From NCBI GenBank assembly GCA_947499125.1, contig CANMMP010000005.1:1-64000 (forward strand): a DNA stretch of 64,000 bases, in the 5' to 3' direction. The notes under the pieces are model-generated. The model was not told where the DNA came from, made no database searches, and saw nothing but the letters and a program-made list of their open reading frames with translations. The stretch comes from an uncultured Pontibacter sp. GTDB lineage: Bacteria > Bacteroidota > Bacteroidia > Cytophagales > Hymenobacteraceae. Numbering within the stretch: the first letter of the stretch is position 1; every line of letters starts with the position of its first letter. Positions 27,564 through 36,570 of the stretch are shown in pieces. A program made the position numbers and the translations under genes.

Positions 27564-28853
27564 TTAAGCCTGTGTGCTGCTTAGCCAGTTCAGGGTGAAG
27601 CTTTCGGGCCAGAGCCAGATAATAAGTGCCCCAGCTACTATAACGATACCAAATAAGAACGCTACACGCATAAACAACCTTCTGCTGCCCAGCACACCAG
27701 CCATAGCGCCTTTAAAAGCAATGTTAGAGAGTGCCGCTACCATTATTACTTTCCAGCCGGTTCCGGTTTCTATAGTTTGGGTATTCATCAGGCGCGAGGT
27801 CGACAGCGTAATAGCATCTACATCCGTCAGGCCCGAAATAAAAGCAACCAAGTATAAACCGCTATCTCCGAAGTGGTCTTTGGCTGCAGCCGTGGCTAAC
27901 ATTACTATGGCATAGATCGCCCCGAAAACCAACGCAGTTTTAAGTTGAGCAGGGTTATTTTGTTCGGGCATTTTGCCGGCATCCTGCTTTTTAAACAGAA
28001 AACCGAAGGCGATAAGTATAGCCATTACTACCAGCAGCGCAATTAAAGGCGGCGCAACTTTGCCAAATGTAGCAGGGGCCACCACCGATATTTCCACGAT
28101 GATACGGATAAGCGATACAGCAGTAGCTATAAAAATGACCAGCGCTATCAGGTTTATACTTGAGCTCTGTTTATCCTGCTCTTTTGTGCGCTTGGCATAC
28201 GTAACGGTTGTGGCAGTGCTCGAAATAAGGCCGCCCAGTACACCACCCAGCAAGGTGCCGGCCCGTGTTCCGAATATCTTATAAGCAAAGTAACCTGCCA
28301 GGCTAATGCCAACTATAAGCACCACCATCAGCCAGATGTTGTACGGGTTAAGTACCTGGTAAGGCCCGTAGGGCTGATCGGGAAGGACAGGAAGTATGAC
28401 AAGCGAGATAAGGACGAACTGCATAATAGCCCGCAGGTCTTTTTCGCCGAGTTTGGCAATTGCCTGGTGCAAGGTCTCTTTTAAATGCAGCAGGATGGCT
28501 ACGAGCCCACCTATAGCCACGGCCACAGTTGTCTGGCCTACTACCAGGTATGCGCCTACCACAAACATAAGTAACATGGCTGCTTCGGTTGTCTGGCCAA
28601 TGTCCAGGTCTTTGTGTCGGCTTTGCAACAGGTTGGCAACTATAGTGATAGCAGCTACGCATAAAACTCCGGCAGCCAGTATCCAGCCGCCAAACACCTG
28701 TGATAGCCAGGCACACATAGTACCCAGTAACGTAATAAGCGGGAAGGTGCGGATGCCGGCAATGCGTGCCCTTTCATGCTGGCGTTGCAAGCCCACCAGC
28801 AACCCTAATCCAAGTGAAATGGCCAGTAACTGGAACAGTTCTATATCAGGCAT
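27564..28853 (-). CDS. MgtC/SapB-DUF4010 membrane protein
   Basis: A 429-residue protein with about 12 hydrophobic segments. The N-terminal part is MgtC/SapB-like (LGLGLLVGLQRQ, GIRTFPLITLLG, TEAAMLL). The C-terminal part matches DUF4010 (GGLISSTATTVTYAKR, FISGLTDVDAITLSTSRLM). MgtC proteins are linked to survival in low magnesium, but the DUF4010 fusion has no defined reaction. It has its own -7 box (minus strand) overlapping a hairpin that may also end transcription of the efflux operon upstream. Confidence 0.85.
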   Translation of the reverse strand: MPDIELFQLLAISLGLGLLVGLQRQHERARIAGIRTFPLITLLGTMCAWLSQVFGGWILAAGVLCVAAITIVANLLQSRHKDLDIGQTTEAAMLLMFVVGAYLVVGQTTVAVAIGGLVAILLHLKETLHQAIAKLGEKDLRAIMQFVLISLVILPVLPDQPYGPYQVLNPYNIWLMVVLIVGISLAGYFAYKIFGTRAGTLLGGVLGGLISSTATTVTYAKRTKEQDKQSSSINLIALVIFIATAVSLIRIIVEISVVAPATFGKVAPPLIALLVVMAILIAFGFLFKKQDAGKMPEQNNPAQLKTALVFGAIYAIVMLATAAAKDHFGDSGLYLVAFISGLTDVDAITLSTSRLMNTQTIETGTGWKVIMVAALSNIAFKGAMAGVLGSRRLFMRVAFLFGIVIVAGALIIWLWPESFTLNWLSSTQA

Positions 28854-28896
28854 ATAGCAGGTTTTATAACACGACTTACGATAGTGGTGTAAAATA

Positions 28897-28904
28897 CAAA
28901 AGTA
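28897..28904 (-). promoter_or_regulatory. -7 promoter box for the MgtC gene (TACTTTTG, minus strand)
   Basis: An exact TAnnTTTG match with a predicted leader of about 40 bases. It is partly covered by an inverted repeat at 28898-28923. Confidence 0.5.
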
Positions 28905-28923
28905 TAGCCGAAACTATACTTTT
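28898..28923. terminator. 10-bp inverted repeat between the efflux operon and the MgtC gene
   Basis: aaaagtatag (28898-28907) and ctatactttt (28914-28923) are perfect arms around ccgaaa. Read on the minus strand it is a weak A/T-rich stem followed by a T-rich stretch. It could end the RND operon or act as an operator at the MgtC promoter. The arms are copies of the abundant AAGTATA motif. Confidence 0.45.
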
Positions 28924-28951
28924 ATACTTCAATATCAGGAAAGTATTATAC

Positions 28952-30283
28952 TTATAAGTCTGTTACCAGCGAGCTGCTCAGGCGTTTTAGCTCAGTTTCG
29001 GCAGCTTTGGCTTCGTACCGGATGTCTATCAGCCTGTTTTCGGCTACCAGTTGGTTACGTTGCGCTTCGCGGAGCTCTATTGAGGTAAGCAAACCTAAGC
29101 GGTAACGTTCCAGGGCTATTTTCGCGTTTTCTTCAGCCAGCACTAAGTTTGATTCTTCCAAATCCAGGAGCTGCAGGCGGTTGGTGTAGCGGCTGTAAGC
29201 ACGGGCCAGTTCTGCCTGTAGTTGGTTCTGTACTTGCCTGAACTCCAAGTCAGCGGCTTCTACGGCAATGCGTGCATTTTGTGCCTGCCTGTTTATGTTA
29301 AAGCCATTAAAGATCGGTACGCTCAGTGTTAATCCATAAACCAAACCTTTGTTCTGGTTATAAAGCAGGGCCAGTTGGTCAACAGGGTCCGCTTCTGTTC
29401 TGGAAAAGTTATACGCACTTGTAACACCAATTACCGGGAAACGGCTGGCTCGTACAGCTTTTACATCCAGGTTGGCCAGTTCACGGTTTACCTGCAGGCG
29501 CTGTAGCAATGGGTTGGCTGCCGTAAGCTCGTCGTTGATGCCGTTATAGGTAAGGTTGCGCTCAACGTTTATAGTATCCTGGGCTACAAAGTTTATGTTC
29601 GGGTCGCGGCCAAGCAGCTGGTTCAGGTTTATTTTTGCGTTCTGCAGGCTTTCCTGTTGGTTCAACAGCTCCGACTGGTCAGCGTTATAGTCTACCTGGG
29701 CACGCAGTATCTCTACTTTGGCACTTACGCCAACTTCGTATTGCGCTTCCACCAACTCTATCCTGGCTTTCGATATCTCAATGGCATCCTGAATGGCTTT
29801 TATCTTATACTCCTGGCGCACCACTTCAAAATAAGCATCGGTAATATCAGCCAAGGAGTTCTCTACGGTTTCGCGGGTAAACAGCTCACCGGATTTTTCC
29901 AGGGCCTGCAGGCGGTCGTAGTTAATGAACATGCCCATGCCATCAAAAACGGTCCAGTTCAGGTTTACACTCCCGTTCAGGTTATTAGAGGTTGTTCCGT
30001 TGCTTATAGTTTCCTCGCCATTCAGTCTTACACGTTTGGTGTCTTCAGAACGATAGGTACGGGTGCCACGGCCATCAACAGCAGGTAAAAAACCGGCATT
30101 CCCCAACGTAACATTGTTAGAGGCAATAGCTTCGTCGCGGGCCGCTATCTGTATGGCATAGTTATTCTGAAGACCGATGCGGATGGCTTCTTCCAGTGTG
30201 AGCAACTCCTGTGCCGCCGCTTTGCCCGGAAAGAGAAGTACTGCCCCAAAAAGGAACAGTACAGTAGCTTTTATAGATGACAT
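28952..30283 (-). CDS. TolC-family outer membrane efflux protein
   Basis: A 443-residue protein. The start at 30283 gives a normal signal peptide (residues 1-25, ending GKAAAQ); a TTG 15 bases further upstream is less likely. Two OEP domains are apparent, with LTLEEAIRIGLQNNYAIQIA, long coiled-coil helices and the duplicated LGLLTSIELREAQRNQL motif. It forms the trimeric channel across the outer membrane for the RND pump. It is the last gene of the adaptor-pump-channel operon, 52 bases after the pump gene. Confidence 0.93.
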   Translation of the reverse strand: MSSIKATVLFLFGAVLLFPGKAAAQELLTLEEAIRIGLQNNYAIQIAARDEAIASNNVTLGNAGFLPAVDGRGTRTYRSEDTKRVRLNGEETISNGTTSNNLNGSVNLNWTVFDGMGMFINYDRLQALEKSGELFTRETVENSLADITDAYFEVVRQEYKIKAIQDAIEISKARIELVEAQYEVGVSAKVEILRAQVDYNADQSELLNQQESLQNAKINLNQLLGRDPNINFVAQDTINVERNLTYNGINDELTAANPLLQRLQVNRELANLDVKAVRASRFPVIGVTSAYNFSRTEADPVDQLALLYNQNKGLVYGLTLSVPIFNGFNINRQAQNARIAVEAADLEFRQVQNQLQAELARAYSRYTNRLQLLDLEESNLVLAEENAKIALERYRLGLLTSIELREAQRNQLVAENRLIDIRYEAKAAETELKRLSSSLVTDL

Positions 30284-30335
30284 TAAAGTATAATGCAAAA
30301 TATTGGTTCTTGTTTTAGCTGAAAGTTATAGTTAC

Positions 30336-33300
30336 TTAGGCTGTTACACGTTTCTTTGCTTTTACTTCTTCTTCATGCTCATCATCAACAATAATGTTTG
30401 CTTCCGCAGATGAGAAGTAAGAATAGATAGCAGGAATGATATAAAGTGTAAGACCAGTTGCGAAGATAAGACCACCTACTACGGCTATACCCATCGAAGT
30501 ACGGCTCTCGGAACCAGCACCAAGTGCCAGGGCAATTGGTAAGGTACCTAGTATAGTCGATAAGCTTGTCATCAGGATCGGGCGGAAACGTGATACCGCA
30601 GCTTCGCGGGCCGCTTCCATTTTCGTAAGTCCCTGTTCTTTTTTCTGGTTCGCAAATTCTACCAGCAGGATACCATTCTTTGTTACCAGACCAACCAGCA
30701 TGATCATACCGATCTGGCTGAAAATGTTCAGTGTCTGATCAAAGTACCAGAGGCTGATCAGGGCGCCAGCCAAAGCCAACGGCACCGTAAACATGATAAT
30801 GACCGGATCGCGGAAACTTTCGAACTGTGCAGCCAGGGCAAGATAGATCAGGCCTAAGGCAAGCAGGAATGCAAACATCAAACTGCCGGAGCTTTCCTCG
30901 AAGTCACGGGACTGGCCGGTCAGGGAAGTCTGGTAGGTTTCGTCGAGTTCGTCTTTAGCAATAGCATCCATGGCAGCTATACCATCGCCTATTGTATAGC
31001 CTTTGTTAAGCGTGGCGCTAAAGGTAGCCGATGCAAAACGATTGAAACGATAGATCTGTGGGGAAGAGCTTTCTTCTTTCAGTTCGATCAGGTTATCCAG
31101 CTGTATCAGTTCGCCGGTATTGTTTTTTACATACAGGCTGCGAAGGTCGAGCGGTTCGCTGCGGTTCTCGCGTGCCACCTGCCCGAGTATCTGGTATTGC
31201 TTACCGCCCTTTACAAAATAGCCGAAGCGCTGCCCGCTAAGCCCTAGTTGCATGGTTTGAGCAATGTCGCGCACGTTTACACCCATCGATAAAGCTTTCT
31301 CACGGTCAATCTCAACGCGTAGTTCCGGCTTATTGAATTTCAGGTTCACATCCACATAGTTAAAAGCAGGATTCTGGCGGGCGGCTTCCAGGAACGGAGG
31401 AATGATCTCGCGCAGCTTGTCCATACTTTGTGCCTGCACCACATACGCCACCGGCTGGCCGGCACCACGTCCGCCACCAAGGCCCTTATCGCCGGCTGCA
31501 AAAGCCCTGGCGCTAGGTATCTGGTTAAGTAATTGTGGTATTTCGTCTACTATTTCCTGCTGTGTCTTGTCCCGGTCCTGCGGATCTACCAGCCTTAAGC
31601 GGATAAAGCCAGAGTTAGAGTTTCGGGTCATGGTGGTCATGCTGCTGATACCACCTACTGAATCATTTATCAGGGCAGATAGCTCATTCATGTAGCGGTC
31701 CATAAACTCGAAGGAAGCACCTTCCGGACCAGTTGTCTGTATACGCAGGCCGCCACGGTCTTCATCCGGTGTCAGCTCAGACTGCAGGGTAGAGAATTGC
31801 CACCAGATAATTCCGGCAGACATCACAACCAGTACAAAGGCAACCCATCTAAACTTAAGGAAGCTTGTCAGGGAATCTCTGTAACCGTCAGTAAGCGACT
31901 TAAAGAATGGCTCTGTTTTGCGGTAGAACCAGTTAGGCCGCTCCCTGTGCTTCAGCATACGCGAAGCCATCATCGGCGTCAGCGTCAGCGATACGAAAGA
32001 GGATATGATTACAGCACCAGCTACCACAATACCAAACTCACGGAAAAGGCGCCCTGTGGTATCCTCGAGGAAAGCTACCGGCATAAACACGGCTGCCAGC
32101 GCTATAGTTGTAGAAATAATAGCAAAGTATATTTCGCTGGATCCCTTTTTAGCGGCTTTCATTGGCTGCTGCCCATCTTCTATTCGGGCATAGATGTTCT
32201 CCAGCATTACGATGGCATCATCCACAACCAGACCAATAGCCAGCACGATACCAAGCAGCGTCAGTACGTTGATGGAGAAATTCATCAGGTACATGATAAA
32301 GAACGCACCTATAAGCGAAACCGGAATAGCTACCACCGGGATAATAGTAGAGCGCCAGTCGCGGAGGAACAGGAAGATGATGACCACAACAAGGCCAAAG
32401 GCAACAAAAATAGTCTCTTTTACCTCGTTAATAGAGGCACGTACATACTGCGAGTTATCGAAGCCTATGGTAAGTTGCAGGTCTTCAGGAATGTCTTTTT
32501 TGATATGCTCCAGGCGGGCGTAAAACTCATCAGATATCTCTACCTGGTTTGTACCCGGCTGGGGCACTATTACTACACCCACCATCGGTATACCATTGTA
32601 GCGAAGTACTGTCTTTTCGTTTTCAGGGGCCAGCTGGGCATAACCTATGTCGCGGAAACGAACCAGCCTGTTGGCATCTTCGCGCACAACCAGGTTGTTG
32701 AACTCTTCTACAGTAGAGATACGGCCCATTGTTCTCACAGAAAGCTCAGTAGCGGAACCCTCGATACTACCGGATGGGAGCTCCACATTTTGCCTGGCGA
32801 GTGCATCGCGTACCTCCAAAGGTGTAACCTGTAAGGCAGAAAGTTTATCAGGGTCCATCCAGAGGCGCATCGAGTAACGCTTATCACCCCAGATCATGAT
32901 CTCACTTACGCCCGGTATAGTTTGTAACTGCTCCTTAAATACGTTGGCAGCAATATCCGAAAGGTCGAGAAGGGAGCGGGTCTCGCTTCTTATACCTAAG
33001 AAAATGATCGGGTTGGCATCGGCATCGGCTTTAGAAACCGTAGGAGGTTCGGCATCTTCAGGGAGCCTGCGTTGTGCCCGGGCCACGCGGTCGCGCACAT
33101 CGTTGGCGGCTGCTTCCAGGTCTACGCCAAGGTTAAACTCAACGGTAATTCTGCTGTTGCCTTCGCTGCTCGATGAGGTTAAGGTTCGGATACCGGCTAT
33201 ACCGTTGATCGATTCCTCGAGCGGCTCCGTGATCTCCGATTCTATTGTTTCGGCGTTGGCACCGGCGTAGCTTGTAGATACGTTAACGATGGGCGGGTCA

Positions 33301-33422
33301 ACGCTTGGGTATTCCCGCACGCCCAGGTAGGTAATACCAATTATCCCGAATACAATGATCGTGATACTCATCACGATGGCCAGCACCGGGCGTTTTATAC
33401 TTATGTTTGATAAACTTGCCAT
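30336..33422 (-). CDS. RND efflux pump, AcrB/HAE1 type
   Basis: A 1028-residue inner-membrane protein, the expected family length, with 12 membrane helices and two large periplasmic loops. GIVLAIGLVVDDAIVMLENI in TM4 holds the proton-relay Asp pair typical of hydrophobe/amphiphile pumps; FVSLTLTPMM and GLVTKNGILLVEFANQ are further family motifs. The C-terminal tail is charged. It drives drug or amphiphile export by proton motive force together with the adjacent adaptor and channel. Substrates cannot be predicted. Confidence 0.96.
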   Translation of the reverse strand: MASLSNISIKRPVLAIVMSITIIVFGIIGITYLGVREYPSVDPPIVNVSTSYAGANAETIESEITEPLEESINGIAGIRTLTSSSSEGNSRITVEFNLGVDLEAAANDVRDRVARAQRRLPEDAEPPTVSKADADANPIIFLGIRSETRSLLDLSDIAANVFKEQLQTIPGVSEIMIWGDKRYSMRLWMDPDKLSALQVTPLEVRDALARQNVELPSGSIEGSATELSVRTMGRISTVEEFNNLVVREDANRLVRFRDIGYAQLAPENEKTVLRYNGIPMVGVVIVPQPGTNQVEISDEFYARLEHIKKDIPEDLQLTIGFDNSQYVRASINEVKETIFVAFGLVVVIIFLFLRDWRSTIIPVVAIPVSLIGAFFIMYLMNFSINVLTLLGIVLAIGLVVDDAIVMLENIYARIEDGQQPMKAAKKGSSEIYFAIISTTIALAAVFMPVAFLEDTTGRLFREFGIVVAGAVIISSFVSLTLTPMMASRMLKHRERPNWFYRKTEPFFKSLTDGYRDSLTSFLKFRWVAFVLVVMSAGIIWWQFSTLQSELTPDEDRGGLRIQTTGPEGASFEFMDRYMNELSALINDSVGGISSMTTMTRNSNSGFIRLRLVDPQDRDKTQQEIVDEIPQLLNQIPSARAFAAGDKGLGGGRGAGQPVAYVVQAQSMDKLREIIPPFLEAARQNPAFNYVDVNLKFNKPELRVEIDREKALSMGVNVRDIAQTMQLGLSGQRFGYFVKGGKQYQILGQVARENRSEPLDLRSLYVKNNTGELIQLDNLIELKEESSSPQIYRFNRFASATFSATLNKGYTIGDGIAAMDAIAKDELDETYQTSLTGQSRDFEESSGSLMFAFLLALGLIYLALAAQFESFRDPVIIMFTVPLALAGALISLWYFDQTLNIFSQIGMIMLVGLVTKNGILLVEFANQKKEQGLTKMEAAREAAVSRFRPILMTSLSTILGTLPIALALGAGSESRTSMGIAVVGGLIFATGLTLYIIPAIYSYFSSAEANIIVDDEHEEEVKAKKRVTA

Positions 33423-33504
33423 ACTTGTCTTTTACTAATCAGACCAACTGAAAGAACGCGTCTTTATATACTTCTGACCTTAAGCAACAGGAGTTTCCTG
33501 CCTG

Positions 33505-34593
33505 TTACTGTCCGTCCCCGGATGATGTCACTCTTCTGATACTCAGATCAGAACCTGGGCGTGCCTGCAAAATACCTGAGCTGATAATAGTATCGCCCGG
33601 TTCTATACCTTCAATTATCTGGATAAGGGTTTCGGAGCGCTGTCCGATCTTCACCATTTGAGGCTGTGCTTTGCCACCTTTAACTAAAAACACCTTGTGG
33701 CCAGTAGCTTCTGGTATAATAGATTCCGTCGGGATCAGGATCGCTTCAGACACATCCTGCAAGCCAAGTTCTACTTTAACGAAAGCGCCTGGCTTAATTT
33801 CCTGGCCTTTATTATCGTATAGCGCACGTATTTGTAGTGTACGCGTGGCAGGGTCTATATTTGGCTGTATGGCATAAATATTTGCCTCGTGTTTTTCGGC
33901 GCTGCCTTCGGAGGTAAAGGTAATTTTATCGCCTACTTTAACCGAGTTGCTGTACCGGCCCGGAATATTAAAGTCTATTTTAACAGGGCTTACATCAACC
34001 ATGCGGGCAATAGGTGTTGCCGCTGTTACGTAGCTGCCTTCGCTTACCTGGCGCAAACCAATTACGCCATCAAAAGGAGCACGTACGTAGGCTTTGGCCA
34101 TTGTTGCTTTCAGGGCCTGTATGTCGGCGTTTACGCTGGCCAGCTGGTTGCTCACCTGGTCGTATTCCTGACGACTGATATACTCTTTTTCGAGCAGGGT
34201 GCGGTTACGTTTTTCGGTATCGCTGTATAGTTCGCGGTTACTTTCCAGTTTTTGTAACTGGGCGCGTAGCTCGGCATCGTTAACGGTAAGCAGTAACTGG
34301 CCTTTTTTTACGGTGCCGCCTTCTTTAAAATTGATGTTGGTCACGCGTCCTGAAATTTCGCTGCGCAGTTCCACATCTTCGTTCGGGATAACAGATCCGG
34401 TAGAAGTGATCTTGTTCTGGAAAGCGGTCGGGGAGACCACAAACACGTCAACAGCTACTTTCTGAGCCATCGGGCCGCCACCAGGACCAGCCATCGGAGC
34501 TTCGTCGTTTCCGGAGAACACTTTGCTGTACAAAAGGTAGCCAATGGCTGCCGCTGCCACTAAAATCAGGATCGTTTTAACAGTTTTATTCAT
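33505..34593 (-). CDS. RND efflux periplasmic adaptor (membrane fusion protein)
   Basis: A 362-residue protein. Residues about 5-23 are an N-terminal membrane anchor (TILILVAAAAIGYLLYS). A biotinyl-lipoyl-like domain (GRVTNINFKEGGTVKKGQLL), a short helical hairpin, AYVRAPFDGVIGLRQVSEG and a beta-barrel domain follow in order. The first gene of the three-gene efflux operon. A -7-like box (TAAATTCG, minus strand, 34625-34632) lies 31 bases upstream. No repressor gene of the TetR or MarR type is adjacent. Confidence 0.95.
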   Translation of the reverse strand: MNKTVKTILILVAAAAIGYLLYSKVFSGNDEAPMAGPGGGPMAQKVAVDVFVVSPTAFQNKITSTGSVIPNEDVELRSEISGRVTNINFKEGGTVKKGQLLLTVNDAELRAQLQKLESNRELYSDTEKRNRTLLEKEYISRQEYDQVSNQLASVNADIQALKATMAKAYVRAPFDGVIGLRQVSEGSYVTAATPIARMVDVSPVKIDFNIPGRYSNSVKVGDKITFTSEGSAEKHEANIYAIQPNIDPATRTLQIRALYDNKGQEIKPGAFVKVELGLQDVSEAILIPTESIIPEATGHKVFLVKGGKAQPQMVKIGQRSETLIQIIEGIEPGDTIISSGILQARPGSDLSIRRVTSSGDGQ

Positions 34594-34884
34594 TTAATTT
34601 GCTTGTGCGAATATTGTTGGGTGCCGAATTTACTAACTTAACATGGTTGATTAAAGTGCAACGGGCTTAAATCTACGAACTATAGAAGTTTAAACACCAA
34701 TAGGGTGTTGTTATCGGTTAAACCTGTGGTCTATAAACTATAGTATAAGCATTATACTTACTTGGAGCCAAACAGTGCTTTAACGCTTAGCCCGTGCACT
34801 ACCGTTTAGGTAAGACTATCAACAGCGCTGTAAGTTTAATTGTTCTAAAAGTTAAATTATTGCTGCAAAGCTAAGTCCCTGATA

Positions 34885-35220
34885 ATGAAACCTGCAAAAG
34901 AGAATTTTTTCGAGAACGTGTACGAAGTGGTGAAGCTGATCCCGGAAGGGCGCGTTACCAGTTATGGTGCTATTGCCAGCTATTTAGGGTCTAAAGGTTC
35001 GGCACGCATGGTGGGTTGGGCCCTGATCGCTTCGCAGCCATTTACTAAAATTCCGGCACACCGGGTAGTAAACCGGGTAGGTATGCTAACAGGCAAACAA
35101 CACTTTGAGGCCGGGAACGCCATGCAGGAGCGACTGGAGCAGGAAGGCGTAAAAGTAGAGAACGACCAGGTAGTAGATTTTGATAAACTATTCTGGGACC
35201 CGGCGAAGGAGTTGCTGTAA
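34885..35220 (+). CDS. alkyltransferase-like protein (MGMT family without the catalytic cysteine)
   Basis: A 111-residue protein consisting only of the DNA-binding domain of O6-alkylguanine-DNA alkyltransferase. SYGAIASYLG (26-35) contains the base-flipping Tyr27, Arg41 is at the arginine-finger place, and IPAHRVVN (56-63) replaces the active motif PCHRV, with Ala58 in place of the acceptor cysteine. Known ATL proteins bind O6-alkylguanine and direct nucleotide-excision repair rather than removing the adduct; a PAHRV variant is described in Thermus. The gene is divergent from the efflux operon and convergent with an unknown membrane protein gene. Confidence 0.9.
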   Translation: MKPAKENFFENVYEVVKLIPEGRVTSYGAIASYLGSKGSARMVGWALIASQPFTKIPAHRVVNRVGMLTGKQHFEAGNAMQERLEQEGVKVENDQVVDFDKLFWDPAKELL

Positions 35221-35247
35221 AGTATAAACGCCCTAAACGGACACATT

Positions 35248-35709
35248 TTATGCACGTTTTAACCCAAGTTGTGAGCATAAATAGGTAAGCCCTTCTTCTG
35301 CCTTTTCCAGCGAACTAAATTTCTGAACAGGCATCTTCTGGTTTTTATACTGATCGTACAACACTATTCTCCATTCTTTTCGATCGACATCTATCGAGCG
35401 GTTACTTTGGCTATAGGTCCTCCAGGTTGTATTAGTCTTTATTATCCCGAGCAGCATATTTGGTGCAATTTCAACCCATTTGCCAATCGGTATCACTCCA
35501 AATAAATTATGTGAGAACTTGATTTGCTTCTTGTCAAAATCAACTATTGCACTTGAAAATGAAAACCCGATAAATGCCCCTATAATAACCAAGATCAACC
35601 CGGATAAGGATGAGAAAAGCATGATGACGCCAACAATGAAAACGATGATGCCTGAAAAGGCTCCAATTGGTCCGAATGTATTCTCATTTCTATAGTTGGC
35701 CTTTTTCAA
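35248..35709 (-). CDS. two-helix membrane protein of unknown function
   Basis: A 153-residue protein. Two hydrophobic segments lie at about 15-33 and 38-52 (IGAFSGIIVFIVGVIMLFS, LILVIIGAFIGFSF), followed by a soluble domain of about 100 residues that looks like a small beta-rich fold (VDFDKKQIKFSHNLFGVIPIGKW, WRIVLYDQY). The start appears to be TTG at 35709; no in-frame ATG is available before the first helix. It resembles PH-like membrane proteins of unknown role in general layout, but I do not recognise a family. Confidence 0.7.
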   Translation of the reverse strand: MKKANYRNENTFGPIGAFSGIIVFIVGVIMLFSSLSGLILVIIGAFIGFSFSSAIVDFDKKQIKFSHNLFGVIPIGKWVEIAPNMLLGIIKTNTTWRTYSQSNRSIDVDRKEWRIVLYDQYKNQKMPVQKFSSLEKAEEGLTYLCSQLGLKRA

Positions 35710-35820
35710 AATGCCTGGGTTCTCTTCTTTTAAGTGATAGAAGGGGATTTTTTAAGTATAAATTACGACCTGACGGATTAAAGTAGACGTAGCCAGGTAT
35801 AATGGTTGGCATACGTTTTA

Positions 35821-36516
35821 TTAGTTTTCAAACACTGCGATTGCTCTGACTGGTGAGCCGGTTCCGCCACGTATTTTTAAAGGTAGCCCGAAAAAACGAA
35901 AACGTCCGCGACCGGTTAATAAGTGTAGGTTGATCAGGTTTTCGTAGTGTGTAAACCCCATTTCGCCACAGATCAGGTGTACTTCTTTGTTACTGATTCC
36001 AGACACGCCTGGGGCCATGGTTTCTACGCCGAAAGCAGCAATTTCCTTGCTTCCTAACCAGCGAGCAGCTTCAGCGCTTATGCCCGGCCCATTCTGCCAG
36101 TCTTTTCCAGCATAATTTCTTCTGTAGTGGTCTGTATAAAGTAGAACTGTATCGCCTTTTCTGATCTCAAGTCCGGCCTTAAAACAAGCTGCTTCGATAT
36201 CGGATGGTTCGACCAATTCTCTTAAACCCTTATCTGACAAGTCCAGGCAGATTCCCTCCGTATAGAACATAGAAAGGGGCATGGTATCAATGGATTGCCC
36301 GATGTTTTGGCGGCTCATATGGTTCAGCGCATCTACATGCGTACCTGTGTGCTCACTAAACTCCAGCTTATTTACACTCGGCGAAACAGTGCCGGAAGTC
36401 GTAATACCTTCCCATTCTTCATGAGAGCTGTGCATGGTGATCTTTACTTCCGGAAGAACCTTATGAACAGGCATTCCAGTGAATATTTCCTGGCTTAGAT
36501 CTATAATTTCAGGCAT
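35821..36516 (-). CDS. cyclase-family hydrolase (kynurenine formamidase-like)
   Basis: A 231-residue protein. HTGTHVDALNH (56-66) is the HxGTHxDxxxH metal-binding motif of the cyclase/KynB family, with His56, His60, Asp62 and His66. DLSQEIFTGMPVH at the N-terminus and GVETMAPG are also typical. Members hydrolyse N-formylkynurenine, or act on other amides and cyclic substrates, with two divalent metals. No kynurenine pathway genes are adjacent, so the substrate is open. It is cytoplasmic, with no signal peptide. Confidence 0.88.
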   Translation of the reverse strand: MPEIIDLSQEIFTGMPVHKVLPEVKITMHSSHEEWEGITTSGTVSPSVNKLEFSEHTGTHVDALNHMSRQNIGQSIDTMPLSMFYTEGICLDLSDKGLRELVEPSDIEAACFKAGLEIRKGDTVLLYTDHYRRNYAGKDWQNGPGISAEAARWLGSKEIAAFGVETMAPGVSGISNKEVHLICGEMGFTHYENLINLHLLTGRGRFRFFGLPLKIRGGTGSPVRAIAVFEN

Positions 36517-36570
36517 TTATTAGTCTTTTGAAAACGTTCGAAAGCGGTCTTCTATAGTATAAGCCAGCTT

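Noticed and set aside
31797..32834. 345-codon + strand ORF inside the RND pump gene
   Set aside because: Antisense to a clearly coding pump gene; its protein is a low-complexity Tyr/His/Arg-rich shadow with no family features.
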